Origin: an uncultured Spirochaetia bacterium
GTDB lineage: Bacteria; Spirochaetota; UBA6919
Assembly: GCA_913053665.1 (NCBI GenBank)
Contig: CAJXGR010000113.1
Coordinates: 1-8,949 of the forward strand
Reading direction: 5' to 3'
DNA length: 8,949 nucleotides
Shown: piece by piece, positions 1-5,559 of the stretch
Position numbering within the stretch: the first letter of the stretch is position 1
Layout: each line of letters starts with the position of its first letter
Position numbers and translations under genes: made by a program
The notes under the pieces: model-generated
The model's database searches: none
The model's input: only the letters and a program-made list of their open reading frames with translations
Told to the model about the DNA's origin: nothing

Positions 1-1
1 A

Positions 2-1003
2 GCCGATGCCTTGGCCTCGCGTGTGGTGGATATCTTCATAAACAGACCAGAACTCTTTAAATATGTTCTCATGATCCATTAGGTCAATTCCCCTTCCATT
101 GTCCTGAAAGGATATAACGACGTCATGATCCTTAATATAAGCCTTTATATGGACGGACGATCGTCTGTTATCATTGTGTAACACAGCATTATCCAGAATC
201 TCAAAAAGAACTGTTCCCATCATATTCTTGTCAAGATCCAATGTCACTTCAGGGAGTGCTGGATCAATGTAGCAGTCCAGTTGTTTGGGCTGATGTTGTG
301 CCACACAATCATACAAGAAATAACTTAACGATAGATGGATTTTTTTAAGGCTCATTGTGGAATCAGAAAACAGGGCCGATAGATTCTGGCCCATCTTTAT
401 CAGTTGACCTGTTGATTCGTGTATCCAGCCCATGGTTTCATCTATTTGCTCTTTCAATTGATCCATCTCTTTTTTGGAAACAAAATAACCTTCCTGATGG
501 GTTCCTAAAGAAAGAGAAGAATCGTAAAAGTTGCTCAACAGGCTGGATAACATTTGGAGAGCCCCTTGAATCACCCCTGTGGGGGTCACAATATTATGAT
601 GCAACAGGCGAAATCTCTTATTTCTAAGAGTTACCTTGAGTTGCGAGCTGAGTTTTTTCTGGATACGAAGTTTCAATTCCTTGGTGGTGAAGGGCTTGCA
701 AACATAATCATCAGCCCCTAATTCCATGCCTTGAACCCGATCGGTGACCTCTGTTTTAGCGGTCAGAAATATGATGGGTATATCAATTTCCTTCTCCTGG
801 ATATATTCAGCCACTTGAAATCCATTTATTTCAGGCATCATCACATCCAATAAAATGAGGTCAAAGGGCTTATGGACCAGTTCTATGGCCATTGAACCGT
901 CTGTTGCTTCAGTTATATCGTAGTCAGCAGATAAAATGTCGCCTAATAAATTGCGAATCTCATCGTCGTCGTCAGCGATCAGGATTTTACTCTTTTTTGC
1001 CAT
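2..1003 (-). CDS. Response regulator-histidine kinase hybrid (REC-DHp-CA), 3' end beyond the window
   Basis: Partial gene: 334 codons are present and the frame is still open at the left edge. The N-terminal receiver domain (about residues 5-118) has the acidic cluster D11-D14, phospho-acceptor D53, T81 and K103. A histidine-kinase core follows directly with no DNA-binding domain. Its H box is HHNIVTP, with H136 as the expected phospho-site, but N137 stands where most HisKA kinases carry Glu or Asp. The ATPase domain shows an N box (ILDNA, N272), a G1 box (DNGRGI, D301-G305) and the beginning of a G2 box (RGQGIG, 329-334) at the window edge. There is no membrane helix, so the protein should be cytoplasmic. 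ATG 1003 follows GGAG at 7-base spacing and lies inside the end of the upstream kinase gene (17-base overlap), which suggests translational coupling. The receiver probably takes phosphate from a partner in the operon and controls its own kinase core; this is inferred. Confidence 0.9.
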   Translation of the reverse strand, partial: MAKKSKILIADDDDEIRNLLGDILSADYDITEATDGSMAIELVHKPFDLILLDVMMPEINGFQVAEYIQEKEIDIPIIFLTAKTEVTDRVQGMELGADDYVCKPFTTKELKLRIQKKLSSQLKVTLRNKRFRLLHHNIVTPTGVIQGALQMLSSLLSNFYDSSLSLGTHQEGYFVSKKEMDQLKEQIDETMGWIHESTGQLIKMGQNLSALFSDSTMSLKKIHLSLSYFLYDCVAQHQPKQLDCYIDPALPEVTLDLDKNMMGTVLFEILDNAVLHNDNRRSSVHIKAYIKDHDVVISFQDNGRGIDLMDHENIFKEFWSVYEDIHHTRGQGIG

Positions 1004-1913
1004 GATTTTCTCCATCAGCTTTTTGGATCAGAGCAGATTGAATAGGCAAGGTCACAAAGAACCTGGAACCCATGCCAGGCTGGCTTTCCAGATCAACAGA
1101 GCCGCCATGCATTTGAACGATGCTTTGGACAATGTGAAGACCGATTCCAGTGCCAGGAGCTTTATTATTCTCTATACTTCCTTGACTGAAACGCTTAAAG
1201 ACCTTTTGCTGGTCTTCTATTTCGATTCCCTGACCAGTGTCTGAGACAATTATTTGGACATCGTTCCCCTTATCTACGGCCTCAAGAGTGATACTGCCTT
1301 CTTCAGTGAATTTATAGGCGTTACTCAAAAGATTCAAGATCACTTTATGGAGATGTTCATAGTCATTAATTATCTTAATGTCTGTTATTTGGACGTTCAG
1401 CTTGAGGGCCTTTAAATCGCATAGTTCCTGAAAAGTATCCTTAACACTCTCAAAGATCTTATTGAGATTGATTTCGCTTAATCTGGAGTCCATGTTTCCA
1501 GCCTCTAACCTTGAAAAGTCAAGAAGTTGGTTCACGACATTAAGAAGACTATGTCCTGAACGATTGATTCGCTTAAGCCGTATTTCTATATCCTCTTTGG
1601 ATAGAGTGGCCAAGACGTCGAGGAGATAATCCGTTGTCCCCAGGATGGATGTGAGAGGTGTGCGAAGCTCATGATTTACATTACTTGTGAACTCATCCTT
1701 CATCTTTAAGAGTTCTTTTTCTTTGTTCAGAAGGTCCTGGATACCCATATTGGCATCATCCAACATCTTTTTCAGATAGTGAATGCCCTGAAGTATCTTT
1801 TGATTCACCTGATCATCCACAGGACCATAATGGCCCAGTGTTACCATGTTCAGAAGGCTGATGACGTTAGCTATTTCACGAAACTTATGGTCTATTTCAC
1901 GAATTGGATCCAT
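987..1913 (-). CDS. Soluble histidine kinase with an additional N-terminal DHp-like segment
   Basis: This is a 308-residue cytoplasmic HisKA/HATPase_c kinase with no membrane helix and no recognisable sensor domain. The canonical H box NHELRTPL places the phospho-histidine at H81. The ATPase domain has an N box (NLLSNAYKF, N194/N198), G1 (DTGQGI, 225-230), an F box (FKRFSQ) and G2 (GTGIGL, 254-259), so it should be catalytically competent. Residues 1-55 look like a second, degenerate DHp helix pair: DHKFREIANVI with H9, then LGHYGPVDDQ, resembling the turn of ordinary HisKA domains. ATG 1913 is preferred over the in-frame GTG at 1919 because AAGGGG lies six bases before the ATG but directly abuts the GTG. 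It starts two bases after the upstream receiver gene stops, so the two are probably coupled. It is the likely phosphate donor for the receivers of the operon, taking its input by protein contact. Confidence 0.95.
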   Translation of the reverse strand: MDPIREIDHKFREIANVISLLNMVTLGHYGPVDDQVNQKILQGIHYLKKMLDDANMGIQDLLNKEKELLKMKDEFTSNVNHELRTPLTSILGTTDYLLDVLATLSKEDIEIRLKRINRSGHSLLNVVNQLLDFSRLEAGNMDSRLSEINLNKIFESVKDTFQELCDLKALKLNVQITDIKIINDYEHLHKVILNLLSNAYKFTEEGSITLEAVDKGNDVQIIVSDTGQGIEIEDQQKVFKRFSQGSIENNKAPGTGIGLHIVQSIVQMHGGSVDLESQPGMGSRFFVTLPIQSALIQKADGENHGKKE

Positions 1914-1915
1914 TT

Positions 1916-2305
1916 TCACCCCCTTAATTTGTCTACAATAAAGTGAACTAACCTTAAGACATCAAATGGTTTGGAGAAGTACTCATTGCAGCCAGCTCTT
2001 AGACATCGGTTTCGATCATCGCTCATGGCCTGGGCTGTTACAGCCACGATGTATATATCCTTTGTATCCTCATTTTGCCGGATATGACGGGTCACCTCGA
2101 ATCCATCCATTTGAGGCATATTGATATCCAGCATGACCATGTCCGGCTTGTTCGATTCAATCTTCTCCAGAGCTTCACGACCTGAATAAGCACTCATCAT
2201 TTCACAGGATATATACTTGCATACGCCTCCCAGAGTATTTTCTATGACATCCCGTAAAATGACATGACCTGATTCCTGGTCGTCAACAACCAAAATCTTT
2301 TTCAT
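1916..2305 (-). CDS. Single-domain response regulator (CheY-like receiver)
   Basis: A 129-residue stand-alone receiver domain with every catalytic position: acidic pair D8/D9, phospho-acceptor D60 (MVMLDINMPQMDG), T90 (VAVTAQA) and K112 (FSKPF). There is no output domain, so it must act by protein contact or as a phosphate carrier between histidine proteins, as Spo0F- or CheY-like proteins do. AGGGAGG sits seven bases before the ATG, the best ribosome binding site in the operon. It lies 20 bases after the receiver-DHp gene and two bases before the kinase gene, so it is probably the direct partner of that kinase. The loop after the first helix (about residues 23-35, with two cysteines at 29 and 34) is a little longer than usual. 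The family is certain; its partners are inferred from gene order. Confidence 0.95.
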   Translation of the reverse strand: MKKILVVDDQESGHVILRDVIENTLGGVCKYISCEMMSAYSGREALEKIESNKPDMVMLDINMPQMDGFEVTRHIRQNEDTKDIYIVAVTAQAMSDDRNRCLRAGCNEYFSKPFDVLRLVHFIVDKLRG

Positions 2306-2325
2306 GAATCGAACCTCCCTTTGAT

Positions 2326-3093
2326 CTATTTGTCATTCGTCTTACAATCAAATTGTTCAATCATTGATAGAAGCTCTTTTCCCTGATGGAATATATGGTC
2401 GATACGTTCCATTTGGACACCGTTTAGAGTCCCAAAGAACTGATCCTTAAGCATCTGGATATTAGGTAAGATTACGTTTAAAGGCGTTCTGAACTTATGA
2501 GATAGATTATCCAGATCAGTTTTGGAGAATGTTGTTTTTTTCAGCCGATCCATTGGCTTTAGTTTTTGATGGTTTTGCTCTAAGTTCTTATGAATAGCCT
2601 CGATTTCCCCTGTTCCTTTTTCGATATAGTCGTTCAGTTGGTGATACAAGTTATCAATGAGTGACTCTGTCTTTTTCCATCGTTTAAGGGTCTCAAAATG
2701 ATCAATAGCATTTTTGATCGTTACAGGAAGAAAGCTGAGGAACTCATGATCCTTAAGAAAGTAAGCATAAGCCCCTTTTTTTATAATATCGGGCACATTG
2801 ATGTCATGATCATCTTTTGACAAGACGATAATGGGAGGAATCTGTATTTTAGTGTTATCCTCCAGGTCTGAAAGAAGGGACAGGATGTCATAGGCATTTC
2901 CATCCACGAGCTGATCGTCTGTGAGGATTAAATCAAAATCTTTCTTCTGTTGAAGTATACTCTTCAGCTCCTGGACAGAACCAGCGATCGTAAAATCGTA
3001 GGAAAGTTTTTGCTTTTGAACAAGTTCTTTGAAATCCTCCTGGCCACGTTTTTGATCTTCAACTACCAGGAGTTGGTAATTTTGAGTTCCCAT
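2326..3093 (-). CDS. Receiver domain fused to a DHp histidine domain, without an ATPase domain
   Basis: First gene of the signalling operon, 255 residues. The N-terminal receiver (about 5-130) has the E12/D13 acidic pair, acceptor D59 (LILTDDQL), S92 in the Thr/Ser position and K114. A charged helical linker (about 131-192) leads to a HisKA-type DHp helix pair (about 193-248) with the H box LSHKFRTPL, giving H199 as candidate phospho-site. The protein then ends: there is no N, G1 or G2 box and so no ATP-binding domain. It cannot be an autonomous kinase. It could receive phosphate on H199 from the kinases downstream, act as a histidine phosphotransferase in the manner of ChpT or Spo0B, or form mixed dimers with a kinase; these are inferences. 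ATG 3093 was chosen because AAGG lies eight bases upstream; the alternative GTG at 3102 sits inside that site. No frameshift remnant of an ATPase domain is seen in the 20 bases before the next gene. Confidence 0.88.
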   Translation of the reverse strand: MGTQNYQLLVVEDQKRGQEDFKELVQKQKLSYDFTIAGSVQELKSILQQKKDFDLILTDDQLVDGNAYDILSLLSDLEDNTKIQIPPIIVLSKDDHDINVPDIIKKGAYAYFLKDHEFLSFLPVTIKNAIDHFETLKRWKKTESLIDNLYHQLNDYIEKGTGEIEAIHKNLEQNHQKLKPMDRLKKTTFSKTDLDNLSHKFRTPLNVILPNIQMLKDQFFGTLNGVQMERIDHIFHQGKELLSMIEQFDCKTNDK

Positions 3094-3218
3094 ACACCTC
3101 ACCTTCAGATTGCGATATTATTTGCCCTTTATAGCCCTCACTATTTGAACATTCAACTCTGTCCAAATCATTGTCTGTGATTTAAACACTCATAACGTCA
3201 AGAGAATTATGTACTTTT

Positions 3219-3236
3219 GTACCCAAATGTGGGTAC
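3219..3236. promoter_or_regulatory. Perfect 7-bp dyad, possible operator
   Basis: The arms GTACCCA (3219-3225) and TGGGTAC (3230-3236) are perfect reverse complements around AATG. The dyad overlaps the -10 position of the candidate promoter for the signalling operon, where a repressor would act. The binding protein is unknown. In RNA it could also form a short hairpin. Confidence 0.4.
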
Positions 3237-3261
3237 TATTTAAATAATCTGTGTGTGTCAA
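3233..3261 (-). promoter_or_regulatory. Candidate promoter of the four-gene signalling operon
   Basis: Reading the minus strand, a perfect TTGACA (-35) lies at 3261-3256. At 17-base spacing the -10 position (3238-3233) reads TAGTAC, only three of six matches to TATAAT. This would give an untranslated leader of about 130 bases before ATG 3093. The -35 is convincing and the -10 is weak. Confidence 0.35.
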
Positions 3262-3263
3262 CC

Positions 3264-3269
3264 TATAAT
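3264..3269 (+). promoter_or_regulatory. Possible -10 box (TATAAT) for the transglycosylase gene
   Basis: A perfect TATAAT sits 174 bases before the TTG start. No good -35 lies 16-18 bases upstream; only TTTAAA at 19-base spacing. In an AT-rich region this can occur by chance. Confidence 0.22.
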
Positions 3270-3387
3270 GTATTGTTTCTACTTAATCTGATGAAAATAG
3301 GGGGAAAAATAATACGCTAGAAGGTTTTTTTTGTTATCTTCATAGAAAGTATCCATTTTGGACTTCTTTTCGGTAAAACGAAGGAAT

Positions 3388-3435
3388 ATGACGTATTTTG
3401 GCAATTGGCGATATTCAAAAAACCATAAGAGGTGA
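3388..3435 (+). CDS. Possible 15-residue leader peptide upstream of the transglycosylase
   Basis: A short frame starts at ATG 3388, encodes MTYFGNWRYSKNHKR and stops with TGA at 3433-3435. The stop lies inside the AGAGGTGA ribosome binding site of the transglycosylase gene, which suits translational coupling. AAGGA lies just before its start, but the spacing is tight. An imperfect hairpin (3363-3370 with 3376-3383) could cover that site. There is no family match; it may be chance. Confidence 0.2.
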   Translation: MTYFGNWRYSKNHKR

Positions 3436-3442
3436 TTGTAAG

Positions 3443-4402
3443 TTGAAGAAAGTGATTGTGTTGATAACCCTCATCCTAAGCCTGTTCATAGCCTCCAATC
3501 TGGCATTGAGTCTGACGAAAAGCCAAAGAAAGAAGTTAGCCTTTTACAGTCCCCTTATAAACACTCTTAGCAAGTTTGAGTCTAAAGGCAGACTCCGTAA
3601 AATCTTTCTGGATAGAAGGATCCGCTTTGACTCACGATTGATTTTATTGAATCTGGATCAACCCAGTCAAAAAAGGTATATGGCCAATTCACTGGGCCGA
3701 AGGGCTTTATACAAAGGGATACGATTTATACATCTGTATCGAAAGGCTTTGGAGAAGGCTGAAAAGCTTCATTCAGTGGATAAAGAAGTGATTGTAGCGA
3801 TACTCTATATAGAAACCAAATTCAATCTAAGAAAAGCAAGAAATATCGTCTTTAATGCCTACGCTACCCTCGCTTTTGCTAATCATCCTCATTTTATGAA
3901 GATCAACTTAAAACGTCTTAAATATAAATATAGAAAACTATCCAAAAGTGACTTGGACACCAAGATACAAGAGTTTAAAGAGCGGTCTGCAAAAAAAGGG
4001 AAATGGGCTGTGGAGCAGTTGAAGGCATTGTTTTCAGTATCCAGAGGGATGAAGCGTCCTATCCTCAGTTTCAGGGGATCTTTTGCCGGTGCTATGGGCT
4101 ATCCGCAGTTCATACCCACATCTTATATGAATTACGCAGTGGATGGGAATGGGGATCACAAGGTGGATCTCTATAATATATATGATGCCATATCATCCGT
4201 TGGGAACTACCTAAAGACTGTTGGGTTCAAGGGAGATAAGCCTGAAAGCCAGTATCAAGCTATCTATCACTACAATCGGAGTGATGACTATGTCCAGTTT
4301 GTGTTGGAATACTCCAAGCGGCTGAAAAAGTTTAAGATACGCAAGGTGAGAAAACGTCGCAGGAAGAAGAAGAAAAGAAAAAGAAAAAAAAGAAGACGTT
4401 AA
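3443..4402 (+). CDS. Exported MltB-like lytic murein transglycosylase (GH103/SLT_2) with a polybasic tail
   Basis: A 319-residue protein. Residues 1-22 form a signal peptide (MKK, then a hydrophobic stretch ending near SNLA) with no lipobox cysteine, so it is probably a soluble periplasmic protein. Family members cleave the MurNAc-GlcNAc bond of peptidoglycan, leaving 1,6-anhydro-MurNAc ends. The catalytic glutamate is E124 in ILYIETKF. Further family motifs are NAYATLAF, SFRGSFAGAMGYPQFIPTSY (AGAMG from 215) and YAVDGNGDHKVDLYN followed by AISSVGNYL. Tyr replaces the usual Gln in AGAMGQ-P-Q. The last 28 residues are 24 Lys or Arg, encoded by a purine tract with an A8 run; such a tail could bind anionic glycan, teichoic-like polymer, DNA or membrane. 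The TTG start is chosen because AGGTGA lies seven bases upstream and it begins a clean signal peptide; the frame extends 45 bases further upstream to another TTG without this support. Single gene, divergent from the signalling operon. Confidence 0.9.
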   Translation: MKKVIVLITLILSLFIASNLALSLTKSQRKKLAFYSPLINTLSKFESKGRLRKIFLDRRIRFDSRLILLNLDQPSQKRYMANSLGRRALYKGIRFIHLYRKALEKAEKLHSVDKEVIVAILYIETKFNLRKARNIVFNAYATLAFANHPHFMKINLKRLKYKYRKLSKSDLDTKIQEFKERSAKKGKWAVEQLKALFSVSRGMKRPILSFRGSFAGAMGYPQFIPTSYMNYAVDGNGDHKVDLYNIYDAISSVGNYLKTVGFKGDKPESQYQAIYHYNRSDDYVQFVLEYSKRLKKFKIRKVRKRRRKKKKRKRKKRRR

Positions 4403-4413
4403 CTTATCTATTG

Positions 4414-4440
4414 TTTCCTGGGATTCTGGCCCCCAAGAAA
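4414..4440. terminator. Hairpin between two convergent genes, possible weak bidirectional terminator
   Basis: TTTCCTGGG (4414-4422) can pair with CCCAAGAAA (4432-4440), nine pairs with one mismatch and a nine-base loop. It lies in the 42-base gap between the transglycosylase and yggS stop codons. Neither side has a proper T-run, so termination is inferred from position. Confidence 0.3.
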
Positions 4441-4444
4441 GATC

Positions 4445-5122
4445 TTAAGCTCTTGCACCAAATATGGCCGTTCCAATACGTAGGTGAGTGGCTCCTTCTT
4501 CGATAGCCAGTTCGTAATCTCCACTCATGCCCATAGACAGGGATTTCAGGTTAAGAGAAGGTATTTCCTGATTCATCCTTTCTTTTAAGGATCGCAAGAG
4601 GGCGAAGGACTGTCTGATCTTGTCTTGATCCTTTGTAAACAAGCTGATCGTCATGAGACCAAGTACTTCTAAATTGGGGATGGGAATCAGTTGTTCTAAA
4701 AGGCCTTTAAGCTGATCCGGATCCACTCCCCCCTTTTGGACTTCCTCTGTGGTATTGACCTGAACGAAAATGGACATGGTCTTATTTAGTCTCACACAGT
4801 GTTTACTGATTTCCTGGGCCGTGTCTATCTTATCCACCGAGTGAATGACCTGAAAGAGCTCCACCGCTTTCTTGACCTTGTTTTTTTGCAGGTGTCCGAT
4901 GAAATGCCATTCTACCGCAGGATTGTTGATAGCAGAGATCTTTTCGATCCCTTCCTGCAGACGGTTTTCACCAAATACGAGATGACCGGCTTCAATGGCT
5001 TCCTGTATGGCCTCAACCGGTTTTTGCTTTGAGACAGCGATCAAGGTGATATCCTGGCTAACGGGGTTTCTCAGCCTGTTGATTTCATGATGGATACGTG
5101 TTAAATTACTTTGGATGGACAT
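4445..5122 (-). CDS. yggS: YggS/PLPBP family pyridoxal-phosphate homeostasis protein
   Basis: A 225-residue protein, typical for the family, with the alanine-racemase-like TIM barrel as its only domain. The PLP Schiff-base lysine is K32 in LIAVSKQKP. Other hallmarks in order are FGENRLQE (50-57), WHFIGHLQKNK, IHSVDKID, FVQVNTTEE, LGLMTI and, near the end, LSMGMSGDYELAIEEGATHLRIGTAIFG, which supplies the phosphate-binding Ser and the RIG motif. Family members bind PLP without known catalysis and buffer PLP supply and amino-acid metabolism. ATG 5122 is chosen because it matches the family N-terminus; the frame extends 29 codons further with no family similarity and across the likely promoter. 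AAAGGAG lies 14 bases before this ATG, a long spacing that is the one weak point. The usual neighbours of yggS (proC, yggT, sepF) are absent here. Confidence 0.96.
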   Translation of the reverse strand: MSIQSNLTRIHHEINRLRNPVSQDITLIAVSKQKPVEAIQEAIEAGHLVFGENRLQEGIEKISAINNPAVEWHFIGHLQKNKVKKAVELFQVIHSVDKIDTAQEISKHCVRLNKTMSIFVQVNTTEEVQKGGVDPDQLKGLLEQLIPIPNLEVLGLMTISLFTKDQDKIRQSFALLRSLKERMNQEIPSLNLKSLSMGMSGDYELAIEEGATHLRIGTAIFGARA

Positions 5123-5154
5123 GGGACTGATAGACACTCCTTTCAACGGTTTAT

Positions 5155-5182
5155 AATGTAATACATTCCAAATGAATGTCAA
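5155..5182 (-). promoter_or_regulatory. Promoter of yggS with overlapping inverted repeats
   Basis: On the minus strand a perfect TTGACA (5182-5177) is followed after 16 bases by TACATT (5160-5155), four of six matches to TATAAT; a TATAAA at 21-base spacing is an alternative. Between the boxes lie two dyads sharing an arm: AATGTA/TACATT (5155-5160 and 5162-5167) and ACATTC/GAATGT (5163-5168 and 5174-5179). They could be an operator, but the binding protein is unknown. Confidence 0.5.
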
Positions 5183-5286
5183 ATAAAATGATTTATATTC
5201 TCCAATCAAACAGATTTAGGTGAAAAGTACTTGTATATTATGGATATTTTTTTTAATTTATTAGTGTAATATAACGAAACTGTCAC

Positions 5287-5320
5287 ATTAGTTTTTTTAC
5301 CTGATTGTAAAAAGACTAAT
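5287..5320. repeat. AT-rich inverted repeat with 14-bp arms
   Basis: ATTAGTTTTTTTAC (5287-5300) pairs with GTAAAAAGACTAAT (5307-5320) around a six-base loop; the only non-Watson-Crick position would be a G-U pair in RNA. It lies far upstream of yggS and of the next gene. It may be a terminator remnant or part of the same insertion as the neighbouring palindrome. Confidence 0.65.
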
Positions 5321-5334
5321 TTTCCATATAACTG

Positions 5335-5375
5335 CATATTGTAGGGGCGACCCAGCGGGTCGCCCCTACAATATG
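5335..5375. repeat. Perfect 19-bp palindrome with a 3-base loop, REP-like element
   Basis: The arm CATATTGTAGGGGCGACCC (5335-5353) and its exact reverse complement (5357-5375) flank AGC. It is much richer in GC than its surroundings. The core TGTAGGGGCGACCC with its mirror is, as I recall, a dispersed intergenic palindrome found in many unrelated bacterial genomes; this was not searched. It would make a very stable hairpin in RNA or single-stranded DNA. A terminator role is unlikely because no T-run follows on either strand. Confidence 0.75.
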
Positions 5376-5416
5376 TTGGTAATTCGACGGTTTCTAACGT
5401 TCCTCTCTTCGCCTGG

Positions 5417-5452
5417 ATTTAGCCGCTAATGACGCAAATTGGCACGAATTAT
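5417..5452. repeat. Stretch resembling a dispersed intergenic repeat
   Basis: The stretch beginning GGATTTAGCCGCTAATGACG and continuing through CAAATTGGCACGAATTATT resembles, from memory, a non-coding sequence scattered in multiple copies through many bacterial genomes. There is no second copy in this window, so repetitiveness cannot be shown here. Its position just after the palindrome suggests one insertion hotspot. Confidence 0.35.
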
Positions 5453-5516
5453 TGAATATAAGAAATTGAATAGCAAGTATTTATAGATGAAATCACTTGC
5501 CTTGAGTTCAATCGTT

Positions 5517-5543
5517 TTGACTGAATCCTTAACGAAATACATT
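5517..5543 (+). promoter_or_regulatory. Possible promoter of the NERD-TPR gene
   Basis: TTGACT (5517-5522) is followed after 15 bases by TACATT (5538-5543), the same -10 as proposed for yggS. The spacing is short. ATACA-T-TGTAT (5537-5547) is a small dyad over this -10. If correct, the untranslated leader would be only about ten bases, which agrees with the lack of a good ribosome binding site. Confidence 0.25.
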
Positions 5544-5559
5544 GTATGAGTCAAGTAAA

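Larger units (their letters stand above)
3094..3442. other. Divergent intergenic regulatory region
   Basis: No convincing full gene lies between the signalling operon and the transglycosylase gene. The stretch is AT-rich and holds a perfect 7-bp dyad (3219-3236), a candidate minus-strand promoter (3233-3261), a TATAAT on the plus strand (3264-3269), a weak hairpin (3363-3383) and a possible 15-codon leader frame (3388-3435). Confidence 0.6.
5123..5559. other. Repeat-rich intergenic region between yggS and the NERD-TPR gene
   Basis: No coding region is supported in these 437 bases. They hold the yggS promoter with overlapping dyads, an AT-rich hairpin, a 19-bp perfect palindrome, a stretch resembling a dispersed intergenic repeat, and a weak promoter for the plus-strand gene. 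The GC-rich palindrome stands out against very AT-rich surroundings, as expected for an inserted sequence. Confidence 0.7.

Noticed and set aside
355..627. Plus-strand open frame of 90 codons
   Set aside because: It lies wholly antisense to the receiver-kinase hybrid gene, whose H-box region is clearly coding; no family features or ribosome binding site.
936..1244. Plus-strand open frame of 102 codons with a hydrophobic stretch
   Set aside because: Antisense to the ATPase domain of the kinase at 987-1913 and the start of the hybrid gene; its apparent membrane helix is the complement of conserved coding sequence.
2950..3180. Plus-strand open frame of 76 codons
   Set aside because: Mostly antisense to the conserved receiver domain at 2326-3093; no ribosome binding site and no family features.
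4799..5032. Plus-strand open frame of 77 codons
   Set aside because: Antisense to the conserved PLP-binding core of yggS.
5335..5375. Palindrome as an intrinsic terminator
   Set aside because: No T-run follows on either strand, and no gene ends nearby; yggS and the NERD-TPR gene are both transcribed away from it.
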